Shown one piece after another: positions 24,396 through 34,086 of a stretch of 38,050 nt of DNA. Where the stretch lies: positions 1 to 38,050 of the forward strand of contig JASEHD010000015.1 in the NCBI GenBank assembly GCA_030019075.1. Direction: 5' to 3'. Positions within the stretch are counted from its first letter, which is position 1. Each line of letters opens with the position of its first letter. The position numbers and the translations under genes were made by a program. The stretch is from Bacteroidota bacterium (GTDB lineage: Bacteria; Bacteroidota; Ignavibacteria; UBA10030; SZUA-254). The notes under the pieces were generated by a model. That model was given only the letters and a program-made list of their open reading frames with translations. It was not told the DNA's origin and did no database searches.

Positions 24396-25442
24396 TCAGA
24401 ATCTCTTTACTACAATCACCGATATATCATCAGCTTGTTCATGAATCCCAGTAAATTCATCAACCGATTTCAGTATCGCATTCATCATGTGTGAGGTATC
24501 CAATCCAAGAGTTGTAGTAAGCAGCTGAGTTAATCGTTCCTCTTCGTACATTTCCTCTTTTGAATTCATCGCTTCCGTTACGCCATCACTGTAGACGATA
24601 AGCGAATCACCTGCATTCAATGTCGATGAACCTTGAGTAAACTGGACTGTGCTCATCATACCAAGAGCTAAACCTGTGCGAGTGAGTTTCTCTATTGCAT
24701 TATTCTCTTTCCGAAGAACAAACGCTGGTGGATGTCCACAATTGAGATAACTGAGTTTACCTGTTTCGAGATCGATGATTCCTAAAAACAGTGTTACGAA
24801 TATGTTCTTTGATGTTGAACCAAGGAGATATTCATTTAATTCATTGATTATTTTTATTGGATCATAAATGAACAGTTTTGATTGTGTTCTGATTGTGCTA
24901 TGTACGCCCGACATTACAAATGAAGCACCAAGCCCTTTACCTGACACATCACCTAATGCTACTACTACTTTACCAGGCGCTGCCTCGAAGATATCGTAGT
25001 AATCACCTCCGACTGCTTTAGCTGGTTTACAGATACCGGCAAACTCCCAACCCGTAGGAGTTGGTAGTTTCGTTGGGAAAAGATTTTGCTGGACTTGCCG
25101 TGCAATGTCTAACTCCTTTGAGTACTCAGCTTCTCGCTTTGCTACTTCCAGAAGTTCAGCATTTTCCAATGCAATTCCCATTTCTCTTGTTACTGTCATT
25201 AACAGTTCACGATCTTCTTTGCTGTACGGTTCTTCGGAGAGTTTACCACCGAGTCCCATGATACCAACAAGTCCTGCACTACCACGAATAGCAATTAACA
25301 ATTCACAGTTGACCGCTGATAACCGTTGGTTTTCTTCCTTTTCAAGATCAAGCATCTCGGGATAGATGACTGCCCAGCCCTTTCTTTTCTTCCAATTTAT
25401 CGATCCCTTCTTCTGCTCTATTACGTAAATACTTTTCTCCAT
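24396..25442 (-). CDS. PP2C/SpoIIE-type phosphatase with partial GAF domain
   Basis: Residues ~115-348 form a SpoIIE/RsbU-like PP2C phosphatase: AREAEYSKELDIARQVQQNL linker helix, AVGGDYYDIF, ALGDVSGKGLGASFVMSG, YLNCGHPPAFVL, LIVYSDGVTEAMN and EQADDISVIVVK, with the metal-binding Asp residues in place. Such enzymes dephosphorylate anti-sigma-factor antagonists in partner-switching pathways. Residues ~45-105 (LLIAIRGSAGLVGIMGLGGK, then SEEPYSKEDRELLMTV) are only the C-terminal half of a GAF domain. The first 30 codons overlap the upstream TPR gene by 95 bases in another frame. This suggests that the 5' part of the original gene was lost and that the true start is uncertain. No anti-sigma genes are nearby. 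Confidence 0.85.
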   Translation of the reverse strand: MEKSIYVIEQKKGSINWKKRKGWAVIYPEMLDLEKEENQRLSAVNCELLIAIRGSAGLVGIMGLGGKLSEEPYSKEDRELLMTVTREMGIALENAELLEVAKREAEYSKELDIARQVQQNLFPTKLPTPTGWEFAGICKPAKAVGGDYYDIFEAAPGKVVVALGDVSGKGLGASFVMSGVHSTIRTQSKLFIYDPIKIINELNEYLLGSTSKNIFVTLFLGIIDLETGKLSYLNCGHPPAFVLRKENNAIEKLTRTGLALGMMSTVQFTQGSSTLNAGDSLIVYSDGVTEAMNSKEEMYEEERLTQLLTTTLGLDTSHMMNAILKSVDEFTGIHEQADDISVIVVKRF

Positions 25443-26877
25443 CGTAATTTTTGTACTCTAACACCTTCTTGAACTCACGTTTGGCTAAGTCTTTCTTCTC
25501 CATGTTGAGATATACCCTCCCCAATTGGAAATGTGTGTTAGGTAGTCTCGATTTATCTTTCTGCGTATTAAAACTTAGAACTCTTGTGTAAGTCGTTTCA
25601 GCACCTATGTAATCTTTCTTGTCATAATAGAAACCAGCGGCAGAAAATAAAATATCACTCCGTTGATCGTCAGTTATATTTTGCCTCGCTAATAATTCTG
25701 TTGAAGCTTTTATTCCTAATTCGAAATATCCAGCTTGGAAATGATTGTTCATTGTTTCAAAAGCTTTCTGATAATCTGACATGGGTTCCTTTAAAAATGC
25801 TTGTGCATCAGGATAATTGGATGCTACTTCATAATAAGGAATGGCTGCGGCACGATCTCCCATCATTTCGTAACACAAACCGGTAAGGAAATGGGCGTAT
25901 CGCTTTCTCAGCGTGTCAACTGTAGTCGTACTTATAAACTTTTTATACAAATCGATTGCTTTGGGAAATTCATTCTTGAATCTATAAGCATGTCCTAACC
26001 GATAATATCCTAACGTGGCAAAACGTTCGGCATCTGGATTGTTTGCGTTTATAGCTTTTTCTAACCAAGGAATCGCTTCGTCAGCACGATGCTGTTGGTT
26101 TACGAGAACTTCTCCATAATTCTGAGTATAGAATGGATTATCAGGAAATTTTGTCGCTAATTCTGATAGATATTTAAAAGCTCTATCTGGCTCTCGCTCC
26201 CAATTATAAATCTGCGACAGCCACCATTTTGCTTCGTATCGAGTGTAATTCCCTTTCGTTGCAGCTAATTCGAGCTGCTGCTTTCCTTTCGTACCATCGG
26301 GATCAAAGCCAATCAAGGAAACAATCCAGTGCCAAAACTTTGGAATCCTTGACGCAAGATAATTATACAACCCTAATCCTAAATAAGCATCATAATTTTG
26401 TGGATCAATTTCTATCGCATCTTCTAAATATCCGTAACCCTTCTTACCATCCCACACGGCTTTTAGTATACTTCCTTTATCAGAAAGGATTAATCCACGG
26501 TAACCATATATACCTCCTAAATAAAACATAGCATTTGAATTATTCTCGTCCTTATCAAGAACTTCTTCCGCCACTTCAATTACCGTGTCAGACAATGAAA
26601 TAAATTTTTCGTAATCCGCATTCACTTCCAACACGTGATAACGGTAATGATAAATCATCGCTTTGAAAAAATAGCCGCGTGGATCCTGCGGTACGGTTTG
26701 AATGACATTGTCAAACTTTGCCTCAGCTTCTTTGAACTTGAAATCGTACAAAGCATCAATACCTTCGATTGTCATGGTATGGATTTTATCCCAATCGGGT
26801 GTGGGTGATTGGGAAAAACAGATTTGGATAAATAAAACAAAAAGAAATATTATTTTAATCGATTTCATTAAGTTCAT
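25348..26877 (-). CDS. Secreted TPR-repeat protein
   Basis: A signal peptide (MNLMKSIKIIFLFVLFIQIC, cleavage after CFSQ or so) precedes about ten TPR-like units covering residues 35-495. Examples are GYFFKAMIYHYRYHVLEVNA, YDAYLGLGLYNYLASRIP, AKWWLSQIYNWEREPDRAFK and HFQLGRVYLNMEKKDLAKRE. TPR proteins mediate protein-protein contacts; the partner is not known. AGAGGT lies upstream of the first ATG. The natural end is likely near IDKLEEKK; the last dozen residues (GLGSHLSRDA) overlap the phosphatase gene in a different frame, which suggests a deletion that joined the two genes. Confidence 0.82.
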   Translation of the reverse strand: MNLMKSIKIIFLFVLFIQICFSQSPTPDWDKIHTMTIEGIDALYDFKFKEAEAKFDNVIQTVPQDPRGYFFKAMIYHYRYHVLEVNADYEKFISLSDTVIEVAEEVLDKDENNSNAMFYLGGIYGYRGLILSDKGSILKAVWDGKKGYGYLEDAIEIDPQNYDAYLGLGLYNYLASRIPKFWHWIVSLIGFDPDGTKGKQQLELAATKGNYTRYEAKWWLSQIYNWEREPDRAFKYLSELATKFPDNPFYTQNYGEVLVNQQHRADEAIPWLEKAINANNPDAERFATLGYYRLGHAYRFKNEFPKAIDLYKKFISTTTVDTLRKRYAHFLTGLCYEMMGDRAAAIPYYEVASNYPDAQAFLKEPMSDYQKAFETMNNHFQAGYFELGIKASTELLARQNITDDQRSDILFSAAGFYYDKKDYIGAETTYTRVLSFNTQKDKSRLPNTHFQLGRVYLNMEKKDLAKREFKKVLEYKNYDGEKYLRNRAEEGIDKLEEKKGLGSHLSRDA

Positions 26878-26913
26878 AAGAATGTTACCTCTTATATATA
26901 GCCTTTATATCCA

Positions 26914-26955
26914 CGCAAAGACGCAAAGATATACAATGAACTCTGCGTCTTTGCG
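26914..26955. repeat. 12-bp inverted repeat CGCAAAGACGCA
   Basis: CGCAAAGACGCA (26914-26925) and its exact complement (26944-26955) flank an 18-base loop in the short gap between the SppA stop and the TPR start. It could work as a transcription terminator or attenuator for the minus strand, but no T-run clearly follows. Confidence 0.75.
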
Positions 26956-26967
26956 AGAAATAATTTT

Positions 26968-29391
26968 TTACTCTTGTCCAATTTCCATCTCATCCATCGG
27001 CAATATCGGCATCGGCTGTCCATTATGCTTCAAGCGAAATCTTATATGCTGCAACACAGGATCATCTTCTACACTAAACGGTAGAAGTTTCGGCATAAAA
27101 GCACTCATATCGAACAATCCTTTTTCAGGGTACTCAACAATTGTTACATCCATCTTTGGACATATCCCTGCTCTCTCTTTTGCTATTTGGATTGCGGTTT
27201 CAAGTCCACCAAGCACATCAACTAATCCATTTTCTTTTCCATCATTACCAGACCATACTCGTCCTTGAGCGATTTGTTCAATGTCATCGTAATTCTTTTT
27301 CCTGCCTGCGGCAACTTTTCCCACAAATTCTTTATAGAATATCTTAATGAAGGTTTCCATCCTTTGCCGTTCTTCTTCATTGAAATTCCGATCAGGGACT
27401 CCCACACCTAAAAAGGGCAATGTAAATCCAAATCCCAAATCGGCATGTTTGCCAACCTTCACATGGTCAGTTGTCATACCTAAAGAATCTTTCAATCCTT
27501 TATTATATATCCAGCCACCGATTACACCAATCGAACCTGTAATCGTATTCGGTGCGGCAACGATTGTATCACCATACATGGAAAGCCAATAACCACCTGA
27601 AGCAGCAACATAACCTTGTGAAACGATTACAGGTTTTTTCTCCTTACATTTCTTCAATGCCTCAGCAATATAATCCGATGCCATTCCATCTCCCCCTGGA
27701 GAATCAACTCGGAGAACAACCGCTTTCACGCGAGTATCATTTGTAACTGCTTCAACATCTTTAACAAGTTTTCGGGCAGTTATTCCTTCATCCATCGCAC
27801 ATGCACCGAGTGCATAAACGACAGCTATTCGGGGTTTTTCTCCCCAATAATTATCTTTCGGAAGTTGAAACATTGTAAGTGAGCCAGAGCCAACCATACA
27901 TTTTTCTTCGCCTTCCAATTTTTTAATCATCTCCTTCACTGTTTCCCATCTGCCAACTGTATCTACCAAGCCCTCCTTTATTGCATTGCCAGGGAGTAAA
28001 AATACCACATCGTCAACCAATTGATCAAAGCGTTCTGGAGAAATTTTTCTACCCTCACATATATCACTCTTGGCTAACTTGTAATAGTCATCAACTAATT
28101 TTTGTCGCTGCTCACGATCAGCATCCGACATTTTATCCCTTGAATACGATTCTACCGCTGATTTATATTTGAAGAATCTCCATTCGTCAAATCCAAGTCC
28201 AAGCTTTGCTAATGTACCCTTCAGATATGTTCTTCCCATTATGTATCCTTCGAGCGTCATATTACCAGTTGGATCCATTACAATCTTATCTGCAATTGAA
28301 GCAAAATGATAAACATCAATGTCAGGTCGGTCAACGAACATTACGACTCGCTTGCCAATAGATTTGAAATCCTTCAACTGCTCACGAATCTCCCATAACA
28401 TCTCCCTATTGGCAGACATGCCAGAAGTATTAATCGCAATACCTGAAACTGTCGGGTCATCTTTCGCTGCTTTGATTGTGTTAAGCAAACTTGCTAAAGT
28501 GTTCGATTTGTCGAACCATTTGAACCGCTGATATTTAATTGGACCATTGAGATCGTATTCAACATATTTTTTTTGCGGAATTATTTTCGTACCAATCAGT
28601 GTGCGATCATAAGCACCAAGTCGCACACCATATGTCTGATAACTATATTTATTATCTTTATCATAATGGGATTGAGTAATCAAACCCATATTACCGAAGC
28701 TGAGGTATACACCAACAGTGAAAGCTTTTGAGTCAAAATATCGTCCGGTTATACGGATACCTGATAATGGTTCTGCTGCAATACCTGCGCTCCATGGTGC
28801 CTTCTTCAATGACTGATCGTTTTTATTTGCATAATCTACGAATAGTGTAAGCAGCTCATTGCCGAGGGGCCTCACACCGAGATCAATAACTCCCTCCTTA
28901 TCTTCTCCTTGTGTAGCAAATGAGCCAACCATCCCAATGGAAAGATATTTTATTGGTCTGAACAATGTGCCAATTGTTACCAAATCTGTCCGATTGAAAA
29001 ACTGTTGGTAACCGCTTGACCATCCATAAGAAATGCCGACACTTTTATCTTTGTCTCCTGCAGCAAGAGAGATACGATAATCTGTGATATAATATTTCCC
29101 CTGCTTCTGATTTATTAAACCGAATCCCAAATTCGGAACAGCAGTAAACAATCCCCAGCGGTTAAAATCATTCCACTTCCCAACTTCGTCAGACCACGTG
29201 AACATAATATCGGGCTGATGCAGATACGACAGAAGCGCAGGATTATCATATCCGTATAAACCATATTTCATGGCGCCGGGTGAAGTTAATAAAAAATCGT
29301 TTTGTGTGTGATATGCCGGGAATCCAACTTGAGGCAATGCTGTTATGGCAGTCAGCATTAACAAAAGAATTATAGATATCAAATATCTCAT
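26968..29391 (-). CDS. sppA: SppA-type signal peptide peptidase with N-terminal barrel-like domain
   Basis: Residues ~275-790 are a tandem SppA of the 67-kDa type (S49 family). The probable catalytic Lys410 lies in FFKYKSAVES of the first half and Ser598 in GYVAASGGYWLSM of the second, the same cross-domain dyad layout as E. coli SppA (spacing 188 against 200). RVDSPGGD and TGSIGVIGG are also present. Residues 1-19 are a signal peptide. Residues ~20-270 are rich in alternating aromatic strands (FGLINQKQGKYYITDYRISL, YGWSSGYQQFF, TGRYFDSKAFTVGVYLSFG) and resemble an outer-membrane-barrel-like domain, which E. coli SppA lacks. GGAG is five bases before the ATG. Location and substrates are inferred. 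Confidence 0.88.
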   Translation of the reverse strand: MRYLISIILLLMLTAITALPQVGFPAYHTQNDFLLTSPGAMKYGLYGYDNPALLSYLHQPDIMFTWSDEVGKWNDFNRWGLFTAVPNLGFGLINQKQGKYYITDYRISLAAGDKDKSVGISYGWSSGYQQFFNRTDLVTIGTLFRPIKYLSIGMVGSFATQGEDKEGVIDLGVRPLGNELLTLFVDYANKNDQSLKKAPWSAGIAAEPLSGIRITGRYFDSKAFTVGVYLSFGNMGLITQSHYDKDNKYSYQTYGVRLGAYDRTLIGTKIIPQKKYVEYDLNGPIKYQRFKWFDKSNTLASLLNTIKAAKDDPTVSGIAINTSGMSANREMLWEIREQLKDFKSIGKRVVMFVDRPDIDVYHFASIADKIVMDPTGNMTLEGYIMGRTYLKGTLAKLGLGFDEWRFFKYKSAVESYSRDKMSDADREQRQKLVDDYYKLAKSDICEGRKISPERFDQLVDDVVFLLPGNAIKEGLVDTVGRWETVKEMIKKLEGEEKCMVGSGSLTMFQLPKDNYWGEKPRIAVVYALGACAMDEGITARKLVKDVEAVTNDTRVKAVVLRVDSPGGDGMASDYIAEALKKCKEKKPVIVSQGYVAASGGYWLSMYGDTIVAAPNTITGSIGVIGGWIYNKGLKDSLGMTTDHVKVGKHADLGFGFTLPFLGVGVPDRNFNEEERQRMETFIKIFYKEFVGKVAAGRKKNYDDIEQIAQGRVWSGNDGKENGLVDVLGGLETAIQIAKERAGICPKMDVTIVEYPEKGLFDMSAFMPKLLPFSVEDDPVLQHIRFRLKHNGQPMPILPMDEMEIGQE

Positions 29392-29534
29392 AAAAACTCC
29401 GATTAATTGTTAATAGTAAAAGTAATTTAAGAACATATTATCTTACGTTTTCAAAAGGAAAAGTTTCTTTCCGAAAGTGCGACTCACGTCCAACCTTGTA
29501 TCACAGATGAACGTGAGTCGCACATTCAAACATC

Positions 29535-32500
29535 TTATTTCAACAAAACAAATTTTTTAACTGCAATATAGTCACCAGCAGCTAATCTGTAGAAGTACAA
29601 ACCACTTGAAAGCTTCGAACCATTTCCGCCAGAGGCGGATCCGCCTTCGGCGGAAAATTCAACCGACTTGAATCCTGCATCCTGAATCCCATCTATAAGT
29701 GTTGCCACTTCCTGCCCAAGCACGTTGTACACTTTCAGCGTTACAAATGACTCCTTTGGTAATTCATAACGGATGGTTGTACTCGGATTGAACGGATTCG
29801 GATAGTTTTGTTCAAGCGCAAATTCTCTTGGCAACTCAGGTTGTTCAGCGACAAAATCTTCCGGTGGTGAAAATGGCGGAAATTCAGAATTCTCTTCAAT
29901 CTTTATACGGTTAATATTCTCTACATAAGAAGGAACGGAGAGTATCAATTTACCCGGCTGATTCACTTTTACCCAATATCCTTTTCCGGGCTTCAGCGTA
30001 TCTACCGGGATATAACTACTTTGGTACCCAAAAAATTGTGATGTTACAATTGATGATGGTACACACATAATACTGGATGCAGCAACAGGGACACTGATTG
30101 TCCCTATCATATTCCATCCTTCAATCACATCAACACTTTCTACAATAAGTGGTCTGCCAGTTAATGGTATCATTTGATTACTGCTAAATTTTAACCAATA
30201 CCCATTACATTTTTTTATCGTATCATTTGATTTATAAACATCCTCATAATAATAAGCGGGAGAGATCGCCGTCGGGAACAATATTAGTTTTCTTTTCTCT
30301 TCGATATCCAGCGGTAAAGAAATAAGATTCCACCCAGATCCAGCAGTAAATGTCAGTGTTGGTGTTTGATAATGTAAAATCTGTAACGAGTTTATTGCTG
30401 GATCAACAATGACCGCCGTACTTTCGGCACGCATATTTATGAAGATACTGTCACCATTAGTTAATTCATCGCGGAGGAAAAATTCACCTTCGGTTAGCGA
30501 ATCGGGCTGCCAGTGTAAAGTAAACGGATAACCAGATGGACCGGGCTGAATTTCGACAGTAAAGACATGTGATGATTCGGTCAAACTCATTACGTTCCGA
30601 AAATCCATTGCAGTTCCATTTGTTCCGGGAATTTTCCATCGCACATCAAATATCCCGGTCCCGGGTTTGGCTGGCAGCTCAGTTTCACCGATAATAATGT
30701 CAATATCATCTGTCGCACCGGCAAACTCCCCATACCACAACGTGTCATTCAAACCACCATTATCGTTCAGTGCTAACATATTTGGCTTCCAGTTGCTTTG
30801 GCTGACACCAACAACTGTATCCGACGGCAAACTCTCATTTCCAGTCGAATCAACTGCAGACACATAGTAATAATATATACCTGGACTTAAAAGAACGTCC
30901 ATCAATGTTGTATCTCGTACAGGTTGGATATTGATACGGCTAAAATCAGCGGCAGCGTAATCAGCGCGATAGATGTTATAACCTCTTAAATCCATCTCAT
31001 AATTTTTCTGCCAATTGACTCGAATACCATTGATGACCTCATGTGTTGTTAGACCTACAGGTGATAGAGGAACACTTCTCGGTACACCAGTTCCCTCAAC
31101 AATGATTCCTTCGTTGCCAACCAAATCGACAACCGAAACTCCGACATAATGTGTTACACCTTCTTCGAGACCATTTAAAATTATCGAACGTTTGGTTGTT
31201 GAATGAAAAGCATCATATACTCCAGGCGATTTACCAACAGAGATTTTATATATTTGAAAATCAGGAACAGCCGCACTATCCCATTGAACGAATAGTGAAT
31301 TACCTTTTCCTCTATCAAACACCTGCACACCTGTAACGCTCGGTGGAAGCTGATCGAGTGTGAGCAGCATTGCAAGTCCGGATTTGATAATATCTCGAGC
31401 ATATGGTATCTCTAAGTATTGTATCAAATCATTGGGTGAGTGATAGTAAGGGCTAAAATCGTGCTCGATGCAAAATACTGTTTTATATGCTTTTTGATAG
31501 AACGACCAACTGTCGCTGCCGCTGCGATAACTTGTCGTCAAGACGGGATTTAATGTTGTATATGTTCGCATCATAGCGGCATGCAAGTTGGAATACGCTT
31601 CACTGCCACTATACCATACTACATACACATCCCGATCTGGTTGTGATGTATTTCTGTTACCAATCATATCATAGTTCATCATCACCTTGATATCTCTCCA
31701 CTGCTGACGAGCTTTTACAGCATAATCGTAACTTCCTTTTAATCCTACTTCTTCAGCCGCAAATCCAATAAAGCGCAACGTAAGTCTCGGCTGATAATTT
31801 ATAAGTTTTAACACCCGTGCCATCTCGATTGCAGCGGTCGTTCCAGAAGCATTGTCATCAGCACCGGGCGCTTGAGAGAGATTGGAGGAATATGAATCAA
31901 AATGTCCACCAACAATTATCTCTGCTGAGGGATTGACTGTCCCAGGTATCGTTGCAATTACATTTTTTTGCCATGTACTGGCATATAAGAAACTATCATA
32001 TTGAACATCAGCAATACCAAGGTCAGTGAATTGGTCGCCAACCCACTTAAAAACATTTTCACGATTGGAATTCAAACAATAGCGCGTTCCAAAATTTTGC
32101 ATCCCCTGAATATAATTTGTTATCGTCGTATTGCTTACCAAACTAATGATACTATCTATCGTTGAATCAACCATCACACTAAATGTTGAAGGCAGATAAG
32201 TCTGAGAAATATCTATCGGTATTTCTTTTCGATCAATCTCAAAACCAGATATTCCCTGTTTCCGAAGTTCATGAAACACACCTGCCGAACCCTTGGTAAC
32301 AACAACATCATCGTCTTTAAATAATATGGGTAATGAATATTTAGAGAGACTTTGATTTTGTTTCTTGAGAAACGTTTCCGATATAACAGCATACGAATCC
32401 GTCCATGGCTTATCATCAATAACCTGCACATTAATGCCTCGCCCTTTTAATCTTTTTAAACCGTCACGAGACGTACCAGCTAAAAATGATTCTGAAAAAC

Positions 32501-32648
32501 GATGATAGATCCGAAGTTGATCAGGCACGATTTCTTTGGCTTGATGAACTTGGCTAACTAGAATTGTGATCAGGACTTCTTGCTGCGAAAATGATTGAGC
32601 AAAAATGAGAGTTGGAACAAACAAGAGAATGACCAGAAGAATCCGCAT
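29535..32648 (-). CDS. Secreted M28 family metallopeptidase with fibronectin-like domains and type IX-like sorting domain
   Basis: A signal peptide (ILLVILLFVPTLIFAQ) is followed by a propeptide-like region and an M28 di-zinc aminopeptidase domain (~200-430). The ligands are visible: His249 (GGHFDSY), bridging Asp264 (GADDNASG), Glu299/Glu300 (FAAEEVGLKGS), Asp327 (NYDMIG) and His403 (YYHSPND). Two fibronectin type III-like regions follow (VTGVQVFDRG.., VGLTTHEVINGIRVNWQKNY), then a beta-rich region. The C-terminal sorting domain has QNYPNPFNPSTTIRYELP, LKVYNVLGQEVATLID and GLYFYRLAAGD. Probably exported to degrade peptides outside the cell. Contains coding palindromic element copy B. Confidence 0.93.
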   Translation of the reverse strand: MRILLVILLFVPTLIFAQSFSQQEVLITILVSQVHQAKEIVPDQLRIYHRFSESFLAGTSRDGLKRLKGRGINVQVIDDKPWTDSYAVISETFLKKQNQSLSKYSLPILFKDDDVVVTKGSAGVFHELRKQGISGFEIDRKEIPIDISQTYLPSTFSVMVDSTIDSIISLVSNTTITNYIQGMQNFGTRYCLNSNRENVFKWVGDQFTDLGIADVQYDSFLYASTWQKNVIATIPGTVNPSAEIIVGGHFDSYSSNLSQAPGADDNASGTTAAIEMARVLKLINYQPRLTLRFIGFAAEEVGLKGSYDYAVKARQQWRDIKVMMNYDMIGNRNTSQPDRDVYVVWYSGSEAYSNLHAAMMRTYTTLNPVLTTSYRSGSDSWSFYQKAYKTVFCIEHDFSPYYHSPNDLIQYLEIPYARDIIKSGLAMLLTLDQLPPSVTGVQVFDRGKGNSLFVQWDSAAVPDFQIYKISVGKSPGVYDAFHSTTKRSIILNGLEEGVTHYVGVSVVDLVGNEGIIVEGTGVPRSVPLSPVGLTTHEVINGIRVNWQKNYEMDLRGYNIYRADYAAADFSRINIQPVRDTTLMDVLLSPGIYYYYVSAVDSTGNESLPSDTVVGVSQSNWKPNMLALNDNGGLNDTLWYGEFAGATDDIDIIIGETELPAKPGTGIFDVRWKIPGTNGTAMDFRNVMSLTESSHVFTVEIQPGPSGYPFTLHWQPDSLTEGEFFLRDELTNGDSIFINMRAESTAVIVDPAINSLQILHYQTPTLTFTAGSGWNLISLPLDIEEKRKLILFPTAISPAYYYEDVYKSNDTIKKCNGYWLKFSSNQMIPLTGRPLIVESVDVIEGWNMIGTISVPVAASSIMCVPSSIVTSQFFGYQSSYIPVDTLKPGKGYWVKVNQPGKLILSVPSYVENINRIKIEENSEFPPFSPPEDFVAEQPELPREFALEQNYPNPFNPSTTIRYELPKESFVTLKVYNVLGQEVATLIDGIQDAGFKSVEFSAEGGSASGGNGSKLSSGLYFYRLAAGDYIAVKKFVLLK
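29625..29654. repeat. Coding palindromic element, copy B
   Basis: Same 30-bp palindrome as 20495-20524 apart from the two 2-bp variable positions, and followed by the same GGCGGAAAATTC context. In the coding frame it gives SAEGGSASGG, sitting between the EFS strand and the LSSGLYFYRL strand of the sorting domain, the same place as copy A. Confidence 0.9.
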
Positions 32649-32724
32649 AATACACCATGTAAAAATTTGTGAGATATTTTGATAATGAAAAATAAGGAAA
32701 TATTAGACCGAGTGCAACTTGGCT

Positions 32725-32773
32725 AACCTTGCGAAGGTGTCCGGGAAAATAACTCAAGAACCTTCGCAAGGTT
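32725..32773. repeat. 14-bp inverted repeat between divergent genes
   Basis: AACCTTGCGAAGGT (32725-32738) and its exact complement (32760-32773) flank a 21-base loop in the gap between the divergently transcribed M28 peptidase and HExxH genes. Each arm is itself almost palindromic. It could be a repeat element or a two-site operator. Confidence 0.8.
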
Positions 32774-32922
32774 ACTGCCTGCAATGATGGAAAACGAGCT
32801 ATTGACTTTGGTAGTGCTATGTCTTATATTTTTACAAATGAATTATGATGGCTATAAAGAAAATAAACGCATATATATGGATTTTTACAATAGGTAGCTG
32901 TAATTGGCAAAGGACATCCAAT

Positions 32923-34086
32923 ATGAAAACAACACCGACGCTATCAAGCATACTTTTCTTCATCCTTCTCGCTTCATTGAGTGGAACTTTTCGGGCATTC
33001 TCACAATTTCAAAGATTCGATTCATCCGTTGTGCTGAGTGTGTACAATGGATATGTATCCGCACTGAAGTCAAAAGATGCAATAGGTGCGGCTCAATTCT
33101 GGAACACAGAGGACAAGCGGCACTATCCAGTCTATGATCTTGTCCTTGCGCCTCCAATGGATTCCATGTTCATTCCCCTCTACTTCAATGCAACGACCAC
33201 GGTCACCAGCTTCGCCGCCATGGGTGAATGCTGCCGGCTGGAACTCAAACATCAAATGGGCGGACAACAGATCACTGAGAATCGTTGGTTCATCAATGAG
33301 AACGGAGATCCGAAGCTTGCCAATCTGCTTTTCATCTTAGCAAAGGGGCATCAACTTGTCTCGTTTCGGTATGGGCACATTTTCATTCTCGATACGTGCT
33401 CATACGACAAGTCACTCATTAAGGCGGCAGACTCCGCCGTGATCGTAGTCCAGAAAATGCTCGGGGTACCACCACGAAACAACATGAAACTCTATCTTGT
33501 GAACAGCACGACGAGTGTACTCAATTATCTCGGCTCAATACCAGGGCGAAGCATTCCAATGAATAACATGGTAATCTCTGACATCGCCAAATCGTCGATG
33601 AGCCTTGATCAACAAATCGACGTTACCTGCAATCTTATGCAGCACGAAATGGTCCACGTGTTGCTCGCCGATACAAAGGAGTTTGGTGTTGATCCTTTGA
33701 ATGAACGTTTCATTCGAGAAGGATTGGCAACGATGTTGTTCGGAACAGGCGGATTACCTTTCAGTGTCTTTGACAAAACTGTACAGACTCGCATGAGTCA
33801 AGGAATAGTACCCTCTTTGGCAGAAGTATATGCAGACTTTTGGAAGAGAAATGTGAACGAGAGTTATGCCTATGCTGCCAGCTTTCTCGATTTTCTCCAT
33901 CATACATTTGACAAGAGAACTTTCCAGAAGTTCTGCAGAGCATTTCAATCGCATCCGAATCTTGTTGACAACGTTCAGAATGTATTGGGGGGCGATCTTG
34001 ATACATTTGACTCTTCGTGGCGAAAGTTCGTGCAGACCAAGAACATCATCGTTCCAACAATATGGGCAGGGTTTCAGCCCTTTTGA
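32923..34086 (+). CDS. Secreted gluzincin-like (HExxH) peptidase family protein
   Basis: From the ATG at 32923 (AAAGGA about eight bases upstream) the protein has a signal peptide (MKTTPTLSSILFFILLASLS, cleavage near AFSQ). A domain of unknown type follows, then a zinc-peptidase signature: MQHEMVHVLLAD with HEMVH, and a downstream Glu in FIREGLATMLFG, the gluzincin arrangement. Residues after that (YAYAASFLDFLHHTF) resemble the helices that follow the active site in peptidase-MA-like families. An upstream ATG at 32845 would add 26 residues ahead of the signal and is not preferred. The coding region is locally more GC-rich than its surroundings (35 of 60 bases in 33421-33480), which may hint at transfer. 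Confidence 0.7.
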   Translation: MKTTPTLSSILFFILLASLSGTFRAFSQFQRFDSSVVLSVYNGYVSALKSKDAIGAAQFWNTEDKRHYPVYDLVLAPPMDSMFIPLYFNATTTVTSFAAMGECCRLELKHQMGGQQITENRWFINENGDPKLANLLFILAKGHQLVSFRYGHIFILDTCSYDKSLIKAADSAVIVVQKMLGVPPRNNMKLYLVNSTTSVLNYLGSIPGRSIPMNNMVISDIAKSSMSLDQQIDVTCNLMQHEMVHVLLADTKEFGVDPLNERFIREGLATMLFGTGGLPFSVFDKTVQTRMSQGIVPSLAEVYADFWKRNVNESYAYAASFLDFLHHTFDKRTFQKFCRAFQSHPNLVDNVQNVLGGDLDTFDSSWRKFVQTKNIIVPTIWAGFQPF

